Below, one piece after another: positions 25,275-33,036 of a stretch of DNA of 57,018 bases. Positions within the stretch are counted from its first letter, which is position 1, and each line of letters begins with the position of its first letter. Origin of the DNA: Humibacillus sp. DSM 29435 (GTDB lineage: Bacteria; Actinomycetota; Actinomycetes; Actinomycetales; Dermatophilaceae); contig NZ_MAST01000022.1 in NCBI RefSeq assembly GCF_001758225.1, forward strand, positions 1 to 57,018. Direction: 5' to 3'. Below the pieces are notes generated by a model. That model did no database searches. It was not told where the DNA came from and was given only the letters and a program-made list of their open reading frames with translations. Both the position numbers and the translations under genes were made by a program.

Positions 25275-25303
25275 CGCCCCCTCAACAGGAGACCTCGAAC
25301 CTC

Positions 25304-26134
25304 ATGCACGTCGCACCCGAACCCGCCTACGTCATCGAGCTCACCCACGCCTGGCACGGTGACCGGCTTCCCGACGGCCGCCCCCGCGTGCCGGATGCCG
25401 TTCTCGACCGCCTGCGCGCCGCCACCACGGAGCAGGCCTGGGCCGTGCTGCGTGACGCGGGCTACCACCTCCAGTTCTCGGGCCAGTGGTTACAGACACA
25501 TCCGGGAACCGTCATCGTCGGTCGGGCCCTCACCTCCCAGTTCCTGCCGTACCGACCCGATCTCGATGCCGCCGTGGTCAAGGCCGGAGCCCGCGAGGGG
25601 CACCACGAGGCCGACAAGCAGAACTCCTGGGTCATCTCGTTGCTGCAGCCCGGAGATGTCATGGTCACCGACATCTTCGGCAAGGTCGCCGAGGGCACGG
25701 TGATCGGCGACAACCTCGGCACCGCCGTCGCCGTACGCACCGGGGTGGGAGCCGTCATCGACGGCGGCGTTCGTGACCTGGCCGGGCTGCGCGAGCTCGA
25801 GGGCGTCAACGTGTTCTGTCGCGGCACGCACCCGACGGCCATCGCCGACGTCGTGCTGGCCGGGGTGAACCTGCCGGTGCGCATCGGCCAGGCCACCGTG
25901 CTGCCCGGCGACATCGTGCTGGGCACGCCGAGCGGGGTGATCTTCATCCCGGCCCAGCTGGCCGAGCGAGTGGCCGACGTCGCCGAGGACGTGACTGTTC
26001 GTGACGAGTTCGGCAAGGGCCGGATCGCCGACGGAACCTTCACCAGTGCCGAGATCGACGTCGAACCGTGGGCCGAGCCGATCGAGGCGGCCTTCCGGTC
26101 GTGGCGCTCCGAGCGGGGCGGGCCCGCCGGATGA
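25304..26134 (+). CDS. RraA-family protein with an N-terminal extension (aldolase-like)
   Basis: This is a 276-residue protein; typical RraA/HMG-aldolase proteins have about 160-220. The core motif GDNLGTAVAVRTGVGAVIDGG-VRD includes Arg157 and Asp158, which in characterised family members bind substrate and a divalent metal. The first 60-70 residues (helical, REGHH and NSW motifs later) are additional. True RraA proteins bind RNase E, but members in sugar operons are 2-oxo-acid aldolases or of unknown function. CAGGAG precedes the ATG at 25304. Its stop overlaps the uxuA start (ATGA), so it is tightly coupled to mannonate dehydratase. A role in cleaving or isomerising a 2-keto-3-deoxy sugar acid is inference. 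Confidence 0.72.
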   Translation: MHVAPEPAYVIELTHAWHGDRLPDGRPRVPDAVLDRLRAATTEQAWAVLRDAGYHLQFSGQWLQTHPGTVIVGRALTSQFLPYRPDLDAAVVKAGAREGHHEADKQNSWVISLLQPGDVMVTDIFGKVAEGTVIGDNLGTAVAVRTGVGAVIDGGVRDLAGLRELEGVNVFCRGTHPTAIADVVLAGVNLPVRIGQATVLPGDIVLGTPSGVIFIPAQLAERVADVAEDVTVRDEFGKGRIADGTFTSAEIDVEPWAEPIEAAFRSWRSERGGPAG

Positions 26135-27162
26135 TCCAGATCGCCGAGTTCCTACCCCCCGACCCCAGCGACGGGGTGCTCTGGCCGATCGTGAAGCAGG
26201 CCGGCATCCGGCACGCCGTGGGTGGGTTGCCCGCACCGCAGACACTGGCCGACGGTGAGGCGCCGTGGGACTTCATGCCGCTGCTGCGGATGAAGCAGCT
26301 CTACGAGTCCCACGGTTTCGAGCTCGCCGTCATCGAGGCACGACCTCCCCTGAACAACGCCAAACGCGGTCTTCCCGGCGGCGAGGCCGAGATCGACACG
26401 GTCTGCATGCTCATCGAGAACATGGGCCGACTGGGCATCCCGGTGTGGTGCTACGAGTGGATGGCCGACTTCAACTGGGTGCGCACGAACACCGAGGTAC
26501 CCTCCCGTGGAGGGTCGCTGGTCAGCGGTTTCGACGCCGCCCTGTTGGCCGACGCTCCGGGCACCGAGTGGGGAGCCCTGTCGGAGGAGACCCTCTGGCG
26601 AACCCTGCAGCACTTCCTCGAACGGGTCGTTCCGGTGGCCGAACGGGCCGGCGTGAAGCTGGCCATGCACCCCGACGACCCGCCCCTGTCTCCGTTGCGG
26701 GGCATCGGACGCATCATGAGCAGCCTCGAGAACTACGACCGGCTGCTCGCGCTGGTGCCCAGCCCGGTCAACGGAATCACTCTGTGCCAGGGCAACTTTC
26801 GTCTGATGACCGATGACCTCCCCATGGCGATCCGGCACTTCGCTGAGCAGGGGAAGGTGTTCTTCGTGCACATGCGCGACGTGCGGGGAACCGTCGAGTC
26901 GTTCGAGGAGACCTGGCACGACGACGGCCCCACCGACCTGCTGGCCTGCCTGGAGGCCTACCGCGACGTCGGCTTCGACGGGGTGCTGCGCCCCGACCAC
27001 GTGCCGACCGTCGCGGGCGACAGCAACCTCCGCCCGGGCTACTCCCCCTACGGACGGTTGTTCGCCATCGGGTATCTCAAGGGTCTGCGCGAGGCGGCCT
27101 ACCGTGAGCACCCGACGACCGACAGCGGGCCGAGTTCTCCTACGCCGGAGGACAGCCCGTGA
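26131..27162 (+). CDS. uxuA: Mannonate dehydratase, UxuA type
   Basis: This is a 343-residue TIM-barrel dehydratase of the xylose-isomerase-like superfamily, converting D-mannonate to 2-keto-3-deoxygluconate. Landmarks are GGLPAP near residue 30, IPVWCYEWMADFNWVRT, KLAMHPDDPP (metal-binding His and Asp), NGITLCQGNF with the family cysteine, KVFFVHMRDVRG and LRPDHVPTVAGD. Length agrees with bacterial UxuA. The ATG overlaps the RraA-like stop, and its own stop overlaps the next gene (GTGA). A second, structurally unrelated mannonate dehydratase (ManD) is encoded at 34617-35843. Confidence 0.92.
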   Translation: MIQIAEFLPPDPSDGVLWPIVKQAGIRHAVGGLPAPQTLADGEAPWDFMPLLRMKQLYESHGFELAVIEARPPLNNAKRGLPGGEAEIDTVCMLIENMGRLGIPVWCYEWMADFNWVRTNTEVPSRGGSLVSGFDAALLADAPGTEWGALSEETLWRTLQHFLERVVPVAERAGVKLAMHPDDPPLSPLRGIGRIMSSLENYDRLLALVPSPVNGITLCQGNFRLMTDDLPMAIRHFAEQGKVFFVHMRDVRGTVESFEETWHDDGPTDLLACLEAYRDVGFDGVLRPDHVPTVAGDSNLRPGYSPYGRLFAIGYLKGLREAAYREHPTTDSGPSSPTPEDSP

Positions 27163-28025
27163 AGATCGCCGTCACCGGGGCGAGGGGGATGCTCGGTGTG
27201 GCCGTGACGAGTGCCGCGCTCGCCGAGGGCCACCACGTCACCGCCCTCGACCGGGCCGGCGCCCCCGACCTGGCCGCCTCCGTCAGCTCCGTCACTGACG
27301 ATGCCCTGCAACGGGTCGAGGTCGACCTCACCGACTACCCCGCGGTCCGCGGCGCGGTGCAGGGGTGCGACGCCGTCATCCATCTGGCCGCGATCATCTC
27401 GCCGCTGATGGCACCCGAGCCGGCCGTGCACCACAACAACGTCATCGCCAGCTACAACGCGCTGCTCGCGGCCGCCGCCAACGGCATCCGGAAGGTCTGT
27501 CTCGCCTCGAGCGTGAACGCCGTCGGCGGCGCTTACAGCGAGCGCCCGCACTACGACTGGTTCCCGGTCACCGAAGACCACCCGAGCTATTCGCAGGACC
27601 CGTACTCGCTCTCGAAGTGGATCGGTGAGGTGCAGGCGGCCGACTTCGCCCGGCGCGACCCGAATGCCACCATCGTCTCCCTCCGCCTGCACGCACTGGT
27701 GCGCGACCGCGCCCACCTCGTCGAGTGGAAGAACAGCCTGCCGCCCACCGCTCCCAAGGACCTGTGGGGCTACACCGCCCTCGCCGACGCTGCCACCGCC
27801 TGCCTGGCCGCGGTGCACGCCGACTTCGTCGGCAGCGAGGTCATCTACGTCGTGGCGCCGACGACGACTGCGCCCCGCCCGACCGCCGAACTGCTGCGCG
27901 AGCACTACCCCGACGTCCCGCTTCGCCGCGACCTCAACGGTGAGAACGGTTTCGGCGGCTTCTTCGACTGTTCTAAGGCGGGGCGGCTGCTGGGCCTAAC
28001 CCCTCAGGGGCTGGACGATGAGTGA
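27159..28025 (+). CDS. NAD-dependent extended short-chain dehydrogenase (aldose or uronate dehydrogenase-like)
   Basis: This is a 288-residue Rossmann protein with AVTGARGMLG at the N-terminus (T-G-x-x-G-x-x-G), DAVIHLAAII, Ser117/Ser118 in LASSVNAVGG, and the catalytic Tyr149 and Lys153 in YSLSK. The overall pattern is closest to uronate dehydrogenase-type and related sugar oxidising SDRs rather than to UDP-sugar epimerases, which are longer. It is coupled by a GTGA overlap to mannonate dehydratase and followed 12 bp later by a lactonase. The simplest reading is oxidation of a free sugar (mannose, or a uronate) at C1 to a lactone. Substrate assignment is inference. Confidence 0.78.
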   Translation: MKIAVTGARGMLGVAVTSAALAEGHHVTALDRAGAPDLAASVSSVTDDALQRVEVDLTDYPAVRGAVQGCDAVIHLAAIISPLMAPEPAVHHNNVIASYNALLAAAANGIRKVCLASSVNAVGGAYSERPHYDWFPVTEDHPSYSQDPYSLSKWIGEVQAADFARRDPNATIVSLRLHALVRDRAHLVEWKNSLPPTAPKDLWGYTALADAATACLAAVHADFVGSEVIYVVAPTTTAPRPTAELLREHYPDVPLRRDLNGENGFGGFFDCSKAGRLLGLTPQGLDDE

Positions 28026-28037
28026 GCGAGCGCACAG

Positions 28038-29096
28038 ATGACTGCACAGCCCTTCCTCCTCGTCGGCTCCTACACGCCCCCACTCGGCTCCGGTAGCGGC
28101 ATCACCACCTTCGCGCGGGATGCCGTCAGCGGCGCTCTGCAGCTGCGGTCGGAGTATCTGCTCGAGTCCCCTTCCTATCTGGCCGCCCACCCCAGCCTGC
28201 CGCTCGTCTACGCCGTGAGCGAGGCTGAGCACGGTCTGGTCTCCACGTTCGAGATCACGCCCGACGGACGTCTCGTGCTGCGGGGTCAGGTCAGCAGCGG
28301 CGGCGCGGGCCCGTGCCATTGCGCGGTGACCGCCGACGGTGAGCACCTCCTCGTGAGCAACTACGGCGACGGCACCGTGGCGGTGCTACCCGTCGATCGG
28401 CGGGGCAACGCCGGCTCGCCCCTCGCCGTCGTCACACGGCACGGGTCCGGCCCGGACCCGGACCGGCAGGAGGCACCTCACCCCCACCTCGCCCTCGACC
28501 TACGCGACGGCACCTTTCTCGTGGCCGACCTGGGCACCGACGAGGTGGCCCGGTACCGCATCGACGCGGCGGGGCCGGCGCGTCTCGTGGAGACCGTCAT
28601 GCTGCCCCCTGGAACGGGCCCGCGTCAGGTGGCCGCGCTGGCCCGCCCGTCCGCCGGTGACGATCGAGACGACGCCCTGGTCGTCGTAGGGGAGCTCGGC
28701 TCAAACCTCACCTACCTGCCGCACGGCATCCACTCGGCGGAGGCCGAAAAGTCGGCCACTGCGGCGCAGGGGCCCGTGGGCCCAGGGGGTACCCGCACCT
28801 ATCCGGCCCACCTCGAGGTCGCCCCGGGTGGTGACGTGCTCTACCTGAGCAACCGGGGGGCCGACTGCGTCAGCGCCTTCGCGGTTGACGACGACGGGTT
28901 GCGGTTCGTCGCTCGCGTTCGCGTCGGCGCGTGGCCTCGCCATTTCGCTGTCGTCGGGTCGTTCCTCTACGTCGCGGCCGAACGGGGCAACGCGATCGAC
29001 CTGGTGCACTCCGACCACCGCAGCGGGTCCCTCGAGCACCTGGGCGAGGCGGCCCGGGTCAACAGCCCGGCCTGCATCCTCCCGATCACACTCTGA
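28038..29096 (+). CDS. Lactonase family protein (seven-bladed beta-propeller)
   Basis: This is a 352-residue protein with the 6-phosphogluconolactonase (Pgl/YbhE-type) propeller: LLVGSYTPPLGSGSGITTF at the N-terminus, LAAHPSLPLVYAVSE, the CHCAVTADGEHLLVSNYGDGTVAVLPV blade, PHPHLALD, and the late blade TYPAHLEVAPGGDVLYLSNRGADCVSAF with the conserved YLSNRG. Some members act on other sugar lactones. Its position just after the dehydrogenase and mannonate dehydratase suggests it opens the aldonolactone to mannonate. It shares the operon with ROK, AGE, rraA-like, uxuA, SDR and the GH113-like gene. Confidence 0.82.
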   Translation: MTAQPFLLVGSYTPPLGSGSGITTFARDAVSGALQLRSEYLLESPSYLAAHPSLPLVYAVSEAEHGLVSTFEITPDGRLVLRGQVSSGGAGPCHCAVTADGEHLLVSNYGDGTVAVLPVDRRGNAGSPLAVVTRHGSGPDPDRQEAPHPHLALDLRDGTFLVADLGTDEVARYRIDAAGPARLVETVMLPPGTGPRQVAALARPSAGDDRDDALVVVGELGSNLTYLPHGIHSAEAEKSATAAQGPVGPGGTRTYPAHLEVAPGGDVLYLSNRGADCVSAFAVDDDGLRFVARVRVGAWPRHFAVVGSFLYVAAERGNAIDLVHSDHRSGSLEHLGEAARVNSPACILPITL

Positions 29097-29172
29097 CCCA
29101 CCACCGCTCGACCCACCACCGCTCGACGCGCCACCAGCGCTCGACCCACCACCCTTTCGATCCACCACCCTC
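29095..29172 (+). repeat. Degenerate 15-bp tandem repeat between lactonase and GH113-like genes
   Basis: Starting at the lactonase stop, GACCCACCACCGCTC occurs twice exactly (29095-29109, 29110-29124) and is followed by three diverged units of 18, 16 and 14 bp, each with a CCACCA core. The last unit ends next to CTCCGGAG, the probable ribosome-binding site of the next gene. The repeat fills the whole intercistronic gap. Confidence 0.75.
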
Positions 29173-29188
29173 GACCTCCGGAGATGAC

Positions 29189-30172
29189 ATGAGCGAGCCG
29201 AACGTTGCCACGAGAGCCTTCCGCGCCGACGGCTGGGACGAGCCGGTCTGCGGCATGACCTGGGGCCACCCAGGCGTTCGAGGTACGTGGACAACCCAGA
29301 CGGCTGAGCAGTCGATGGCAGCCCTGTGCGAGCTCAGCCTCAACTGGGTGACGCTGGCCTACGCCGCCGTGCAGGAGACGGCCCAGTCGACCACCGTCCC
29401 GTTCCGCGAGGCACCTTCGCTCACCGACGACGAGGTTCGCGCCGCCGTGGGCCGAGCCCGCTCACAGGGGCTGAAGGTGTGCCTCAAGCCCATGGTCAAC
29501 GTCGCCGACGGAACCTGGCGGGCCTACATCGGCTTCTTCGACTGGGACGTCCCTGGCGAGCCCACCTGGGGCGACTGGTTCGCGTCGTACAGCGAGTACA
29601 TCGTGCACCAGGCCCGTCTCGCCGCCGAGCTCGAGGTCGAGCTCTTCTGCATCGGGTGCGAGACCGTGCGGGCCGACTCCCAAGACGCGCTGTGGCGTCA
29701 GCTCATCAGCGAGGTGCGTGCGGTCTACCACGGGCCGATCACCTACAACTGCGACAAGTACCAGGAAGACCACGTGAGCTGGTGGGATGCCGTCGACGTC
29801 ATCTCGGCGAGTGGCTACTACCCCAGCGGCGAGTGGGAGACCCAGCTCGACCGCATCCAGGCCGTCGTCGAGCGTGAGGGGAAGCCGTTCTGCTTCCTCG
29901 AGGCCGGCTGCCCGAGCCGCGATGGAGCACAGGCACGCCCGAACGACTGGACCCTCGTCGGCGAGCCGAACGAGCAGGTGCAGGCCGACTACCTCGACGA
30001 GATGCTCACCGCAGCCGGTCGTCGCCCGTGGGTCGGCGGCTTCATGCTGTGGGACTGGCCCGCCGAGCTGTACGACGTGACCCAGGCCGCGAGCAACGAC
30101 GACTACTGCATCTACGGCAAGCAGGCCGCCATCGTCGTGGCGAGGCACTACCGGATGGCTACCCAACCCTGA
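29189..30172 (+). CDS. GH113-like TIM-barrel hydrolase (probable intracellular beta-mannanase/beta-mannosidase)
   Basis: This is a 327-residue protein without a signal peptide. Candidate catalytic residues are Glu158 in LFCIGCETVR (acid/base, end of strand four) and Glu238 in PFCFLEAGCPSR (nucleophile, strand seven), the spacing expected for clan GH-A. The pattern LNWVTLAYAAVQET, GLKVCLKPMVNVADGTW, WWDAVDVISASGYYP and GGFMLWDWPAELY resembles GH113 beta-1,4-mannanases and their relatives. I chose the ATG at 29189 because CCGGAG precedes it. As a cytoplasmic enzyme it would shorten imported manno-oligosaccharides for the GH2 enzyme. It is last in the plus-strand operon, nearly touching the convergent Lrp gene. 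Confidence 0.8.
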   Translation: MSEPNVATRAFRADGWDEPVCGMTWGHPGVRGTWTTQTAEQSMAALCELSLNWVTLAYAAVQETAQSTTVPFREAPSLTDDEVRAAVGRARSQGLKVCLKPMVNVADGTWRAYIGFFDWDVPGEPTWGDWFASYSEYIVHQARLAAELEVELFCIGCETVRADSQDALWRQLISEVRAVYHGPITYNCDKYQEDHVSWWDAVDVISASGYYPSGEWETQLDRIQAVVEREGKPFCFLEAGCPSRDGAQARPNDWTLVGEPNEQVQADYLDEMLTAAGRRPWVGGFMLWDWPAELYDVTQAASNDDYCIYGKQAAIVVARHYRMATQP

Positions 30173-30180
30173 AGACGTGC

Positions 30181-31224
30181 TCAGGTCGCAAGACGGGCCC
30201 GAGCGACCATGGCGCCGGCCTGCTTGACCACGCGGGTGCGTGGCGACACCTCGAGGGTGCGGATGCCGGGCACGGCACCGACCTGCTCGGTCACCAGACG
30301 ATAGAGCGCGCGGTGGTCGCGGCAGACCACCACCGCCGTCAAGTTGTGCGGCCCGGTGACTGCGGCGGCGAAGGTCACGTCGGGCAGCTGTGCCAGCGCC
30401 GTGCCACAGGCGTGCAGATCTGCGGGAGCAGTGGTCATCCACAGCTGGGCCGTGACCTTCCACCCGAGGGCCTCGGACGACAGGTCGACGTCCACCACCG
30501 CGATTCCGCGCTGCAGCAGCAGGTGGAGCCGACGTGCGGCACGCCCCTCGCTCATCACCGCACAGGCACCGAGCTGCGCGTAGCTGGACCGACCGTCCAA
30601 CACCATCTGACGCAGGATCGCCTCATCTCCGTCGTCGATCTCAATGCCTTGCGTGGGGTCGCCCACCGGGGACAGCGGCGACATCGGCGTCCTCGCCCCG
30701 TCCGCGCCCCCCGCCACCGATCTCAGCTCCTCCTCCTGTCGGCTGGTGAGCGCGCCGGCCAGCCCCGCCCAGTCGTCGGGTCGCCCGGCCCGAAACTGGT
30801 GGAGGGTCATCGCGGCGCTGATTCCCAGCACCGGTGCGGTTCGAGCGAGCTGTCCGAGCAGCAGATCCTCCCGGTCTGCAGCCGATCGGGAACGGGCCAC
30901 GCACACCACCTCGGCCGCGCCGCCCCCGATCGACACCCAACCGATGTCCTGCCGCTTGGCCAGAGCCTGAGCCAGCGCCGCCGTGCCGTTCGGGGTGCAC
31001 CTGATCCGCACCACCCAGGTGCTCTCCCCGAGCGCCTCCGTGTTCACCACGGCCGTCACCCGCACCACCCCCGCGGCCCGCAACCGCCGGTACCGTCGGG
31101 CGACGGTCTGTTCCGAGGCGCCCAGGGTGTCGGCGAGATGACTGAACGAGGCACGCGGCGCCACCTGCAGGGCGCGAACGATCGACCTGTCCAGGTCGTC
31201 AAGGATGACGAAATCCGCGTTCAC
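30181..31224 (-). CDS. Lrp/AsnC-family regulator with two fused Lrp modules
   Basis: This is a 347-residue protein with two helix-turn-helix plus RAM-type repeats: the first HTH is around residues 10-55 (LDRSIVRALQ, LADTLGASEQTVARRYRRL), the second around 196-245 (DEAILRQMVLDGRSSYAQLG). Each is followed by an alpha/beta effector domain. Single-module Lrp proteins have about 150 residues; this duplicated form is known from actinobacteria. I chose the GTG at 31224 because an AT-rich promoter-like block follows directly upstream; an in-frame ATG at 31304 would place that block inside the gene. It is divergent from a DHA2 efflux pump, its likely target. Confidence 0.85.
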   Translation of the reverse strand: MNADFVILDDLDRSIVRALQVAPRASFSHLADTLGASEQTVARRYRRLRAAGVVRVTAVVNTEALGESTWVVRIRCTPNGTAALAQALAKRQDIGWVSIGGGAAEVVCVARSRSAADREDLLLGQLARTAPVLGISAAMTLHQFRAGRPDDWAGLAGALTSRQEEELRSVAGGADGARTPMSPLSPVGDPTQGIEIDDGDEAILRQMVLDGRSSYAQLGACAVMSEGRAARRLHLLLQRGIAVVDVDLSSEALGWKVTAQLWMTTAPADLHACGTALAQLPDVTFAAAVTGPHNLTAVVVCRDHRALYRLVTEQVGAVPGIRTLEVSPRTRVVKQAGAMVARARLAT

Positions 31225-31356
31225 ATCAGTATTTTTAGCATATTCCCTCGTCTGGCGAGCGCTGGCCGACGCCGGCAAACGTTCCGGTTGATAGTTGGAT
31301 GACATCACCGATCGGCGTCGACACGTACGGTCTTCCCCGCTGATCGAGGAGTACGC
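31225..31356. promoter_or_regulatory. Divergent promoter region between Lrp regulator and DHA2 transporter
   Basis: This 132-bp gap contains an AT-rich block, AGTATTTTTAGCATATT (31228-31244), next to the Lrp start. It is strikingly AT-rich for this genome, as is usual for Lrp-family binding sites and sigma-70 promoters. The rest of the gap reaches the transporter's ribosome-binding site GAGGAG at 31346-31351. No perfect palindrome is present. Confidence 0.5.
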
Positions 31357-33006
31357 ATGCCTGGCGCCCACGAAACCGCTCGCCCCGGCAGACACCGGTA
31401 CCCACGAGGTGAAGCCCCGGTCGGCGGCCCGGAGGGCAACAAGTGGTGGACCTTGACGGGGGTCTGCTTCGGCACGTTCATGCTGTTGCTCGACGTCACC
31501 ATCGTCAATGTCGCACTGCCCGACATCCAGTCGTCGCTCGGCTCGAGCTTCGCAGACCTGCAGTGGGTCATCGACGCGTACGCCCTGACGCTGGCTGCAC
31601 TGCTGCTGACGGCGGGATCGCTGTCTGACATCTTCGGCCGCCGCAGGCTCTACATCGTCGGCCTGATGGTCTTCACCCTGGCCTCCACGTTGTGTGGCAT
31701 CGCCCAGGACACCTTGGTGCTGCAGCTGAGCCGCGGCCTGCAGGGTGTCGGCGGCGCCATCATGTTCACCGTCTCACTGGCCCTGTTGGCCAGCGCCTTC
31801 CAGGGCAAGGACCGAGGCACGGCGTTCGGCATCTGGGGCTCGATCACCGGTGTTGCCGTTGCAGTCGGGCCGGTGGTCGGGGGCGTGCTGGTCTCGTCGC
31901 TGTCGTGGCGGTGGATCTTCTTCGTCAACATCCCGATCGGTATCGCGGCACTGGTGATCACCGTGCTGAAGGTTGCCGAGTCGCGCAACCCCAAGGCCCA
32001 CGGCCCCGACTGGATCGGCTTTGCGGTCTTCACCGCAGCACTGAGCTCGTTGGTCTATGCACTCATCGAATCGGGACAGAAGGGCTTCGGCGACACCGTC
32101 GTCGTCACCTGCTTCATCGCGGCAGCGGCGCTGATGGTCGCCTTCGTGCTCTTCGAGATGCATACCGCCACGCCGATGCTCGACCTCAGCCTGTTCCGCA
32201 AACCGACCTTCTCAGGCGGTGCGATCGCTGCGTTCGGCATCAGCTCCGGCATCTTCTCGATGCTGCTCTACCTCACGCTCTACCTGCAGAACGTGCTGGG
32301 CTACACCGCCCTGCAGACCGGCCTCCGGCTGCTGGTGCTGTCCGGTGCGATCCTGGTCGTCTCAGGGGTCGCGGGCCGTCTCAGCTCTCACCTCCCGGCA
32401 CGGTTGCTGATCGGGCCTGGTCTGGCCCTGACGGGCGTCGGCATGCTGCTCATGCGCGGGCTGGATGCCTCGTCGTCGTGGACTCACCTGATCCCCGGGT
32501 TCGTCGTGGCGGGCATCGGCGTCGGCATGGTCAACCCCCCGTTGGCCTCCACGGCCGTCGGCGTGGTGCCTCCGCGCCTGGCGGGGATGGCCTCGGGTGT
32601 GAACAGCACCTTCCGCCAGGTCGGCATCGCCACCGGAATCGCGCTGCTCGGCACCCTCTTCGCCTCTCGTCTGGAGAGCGCGGTCACGAGTGCCACCGCG
32701 GGAACTGCTCTCGCCGGCCGCGGCGAGTCGTTGGCCACTCTTGTTCAGTCCGGTCAGCTGAAGGCCGCGCTACCGAAGTTCCCGAAGGTGCAGATCCCGG
32801 TCGTCGAACAGATCGCGGCCACCGGTTTCACGTCAGCGCTCAACGGCATCCTGCTGGTCGCAGCGGCTGTCGCCCTGATCACGGCCGTCGCTGCCTTCGC
32901 GCTGATCCGCACGAAAGACTTCCACACCGCCGACCAGGAACAGCGTGGGCCGGTCAGCAGGGAGCCCAGCGAAGAGCCGGACGCGGAGCTGGCCGTGGTG
33001 GGCTGA
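31357..33006 (+). CDS. MFS drug/proton antiporter, DHA2 (EmrB/QacA) type
   Basis: This is a 549-residue membrane protein with 14 predicted hydrophobic segments. The first helix carries FGTFMLLLDVTIVNVALPDI, the DHA2 motif with D and V-N-V-A-L-P. LTAGSLSDIFGRRRLY is MFS motif A, and GVAVAVGPVVGGVL is motif C of antiporters. These proteins export drugs or other amphiphilic compounds; nothing suggests sugar import. GAGGAG lies five bases before the ATG. It is divergent from the two-module Lrp regulator and ends 30 bp from the convergent GH51 gene, so it interrupts the sugar island and may be an unrelated unit. Confidence 0.93.
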   Translation: MPGAHETARPGRHRYPRGEAPVGGPEGNKWWTLTGVCFGTFMLLLDVTIVNVALPDIQSSLGSSFADLQWVIDAYALTLAALLLTAGSLSDIFGRRRLYIVGLMVFTLASTLCGIAQDTLVLQLSRGLQGVGGAIMFTVSLALLASAFQGKDRGTAFGIWGSITGVAVAVGPVVGGVLVSSLSWRWIFFVNIPIGIAALVITVLKVAESRNPKAHGPDWIGFAVFTAALSSLVYALIESGQKGFGDTVVVTCFIAAAALMVAFVLFEMHTATPMLDLSLFRKPTFSGGAIAAFGISSGIFSMLLYLTLYLQNVLGYTALQTGLRLLVLSGAILVVSGVAGRLSSHLPARLLIGPGLALTGVGMLLMRGLDASSSWTHLIPGFVVAGIGVGMVNPPLASTAVGVVPPRLAGMASGVNSTFRQVGIATGIALLGTLFASRLESAVTSATAGTALAGRGESLATLVQSGQLKAALPKFPKVQIPVVEQIAATGFTSALNGILLVAAAVALITAVAAFALIRTKDFHTADQEQRGPVSREPSEEPDAELAVVG

Positions 33007-33036
33007 GCCGCACCGTCGGCCTCGCGTGTTGCGTCT

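Noticed and set aside
31357-33006. The MFS protein as importer for the sugar island
   Set aside because: Fourteen helices and DHA2 motifs A and C mark a drug/proton antiporter; its divergent partner is an Lrp regulator, not a sugar regulator.
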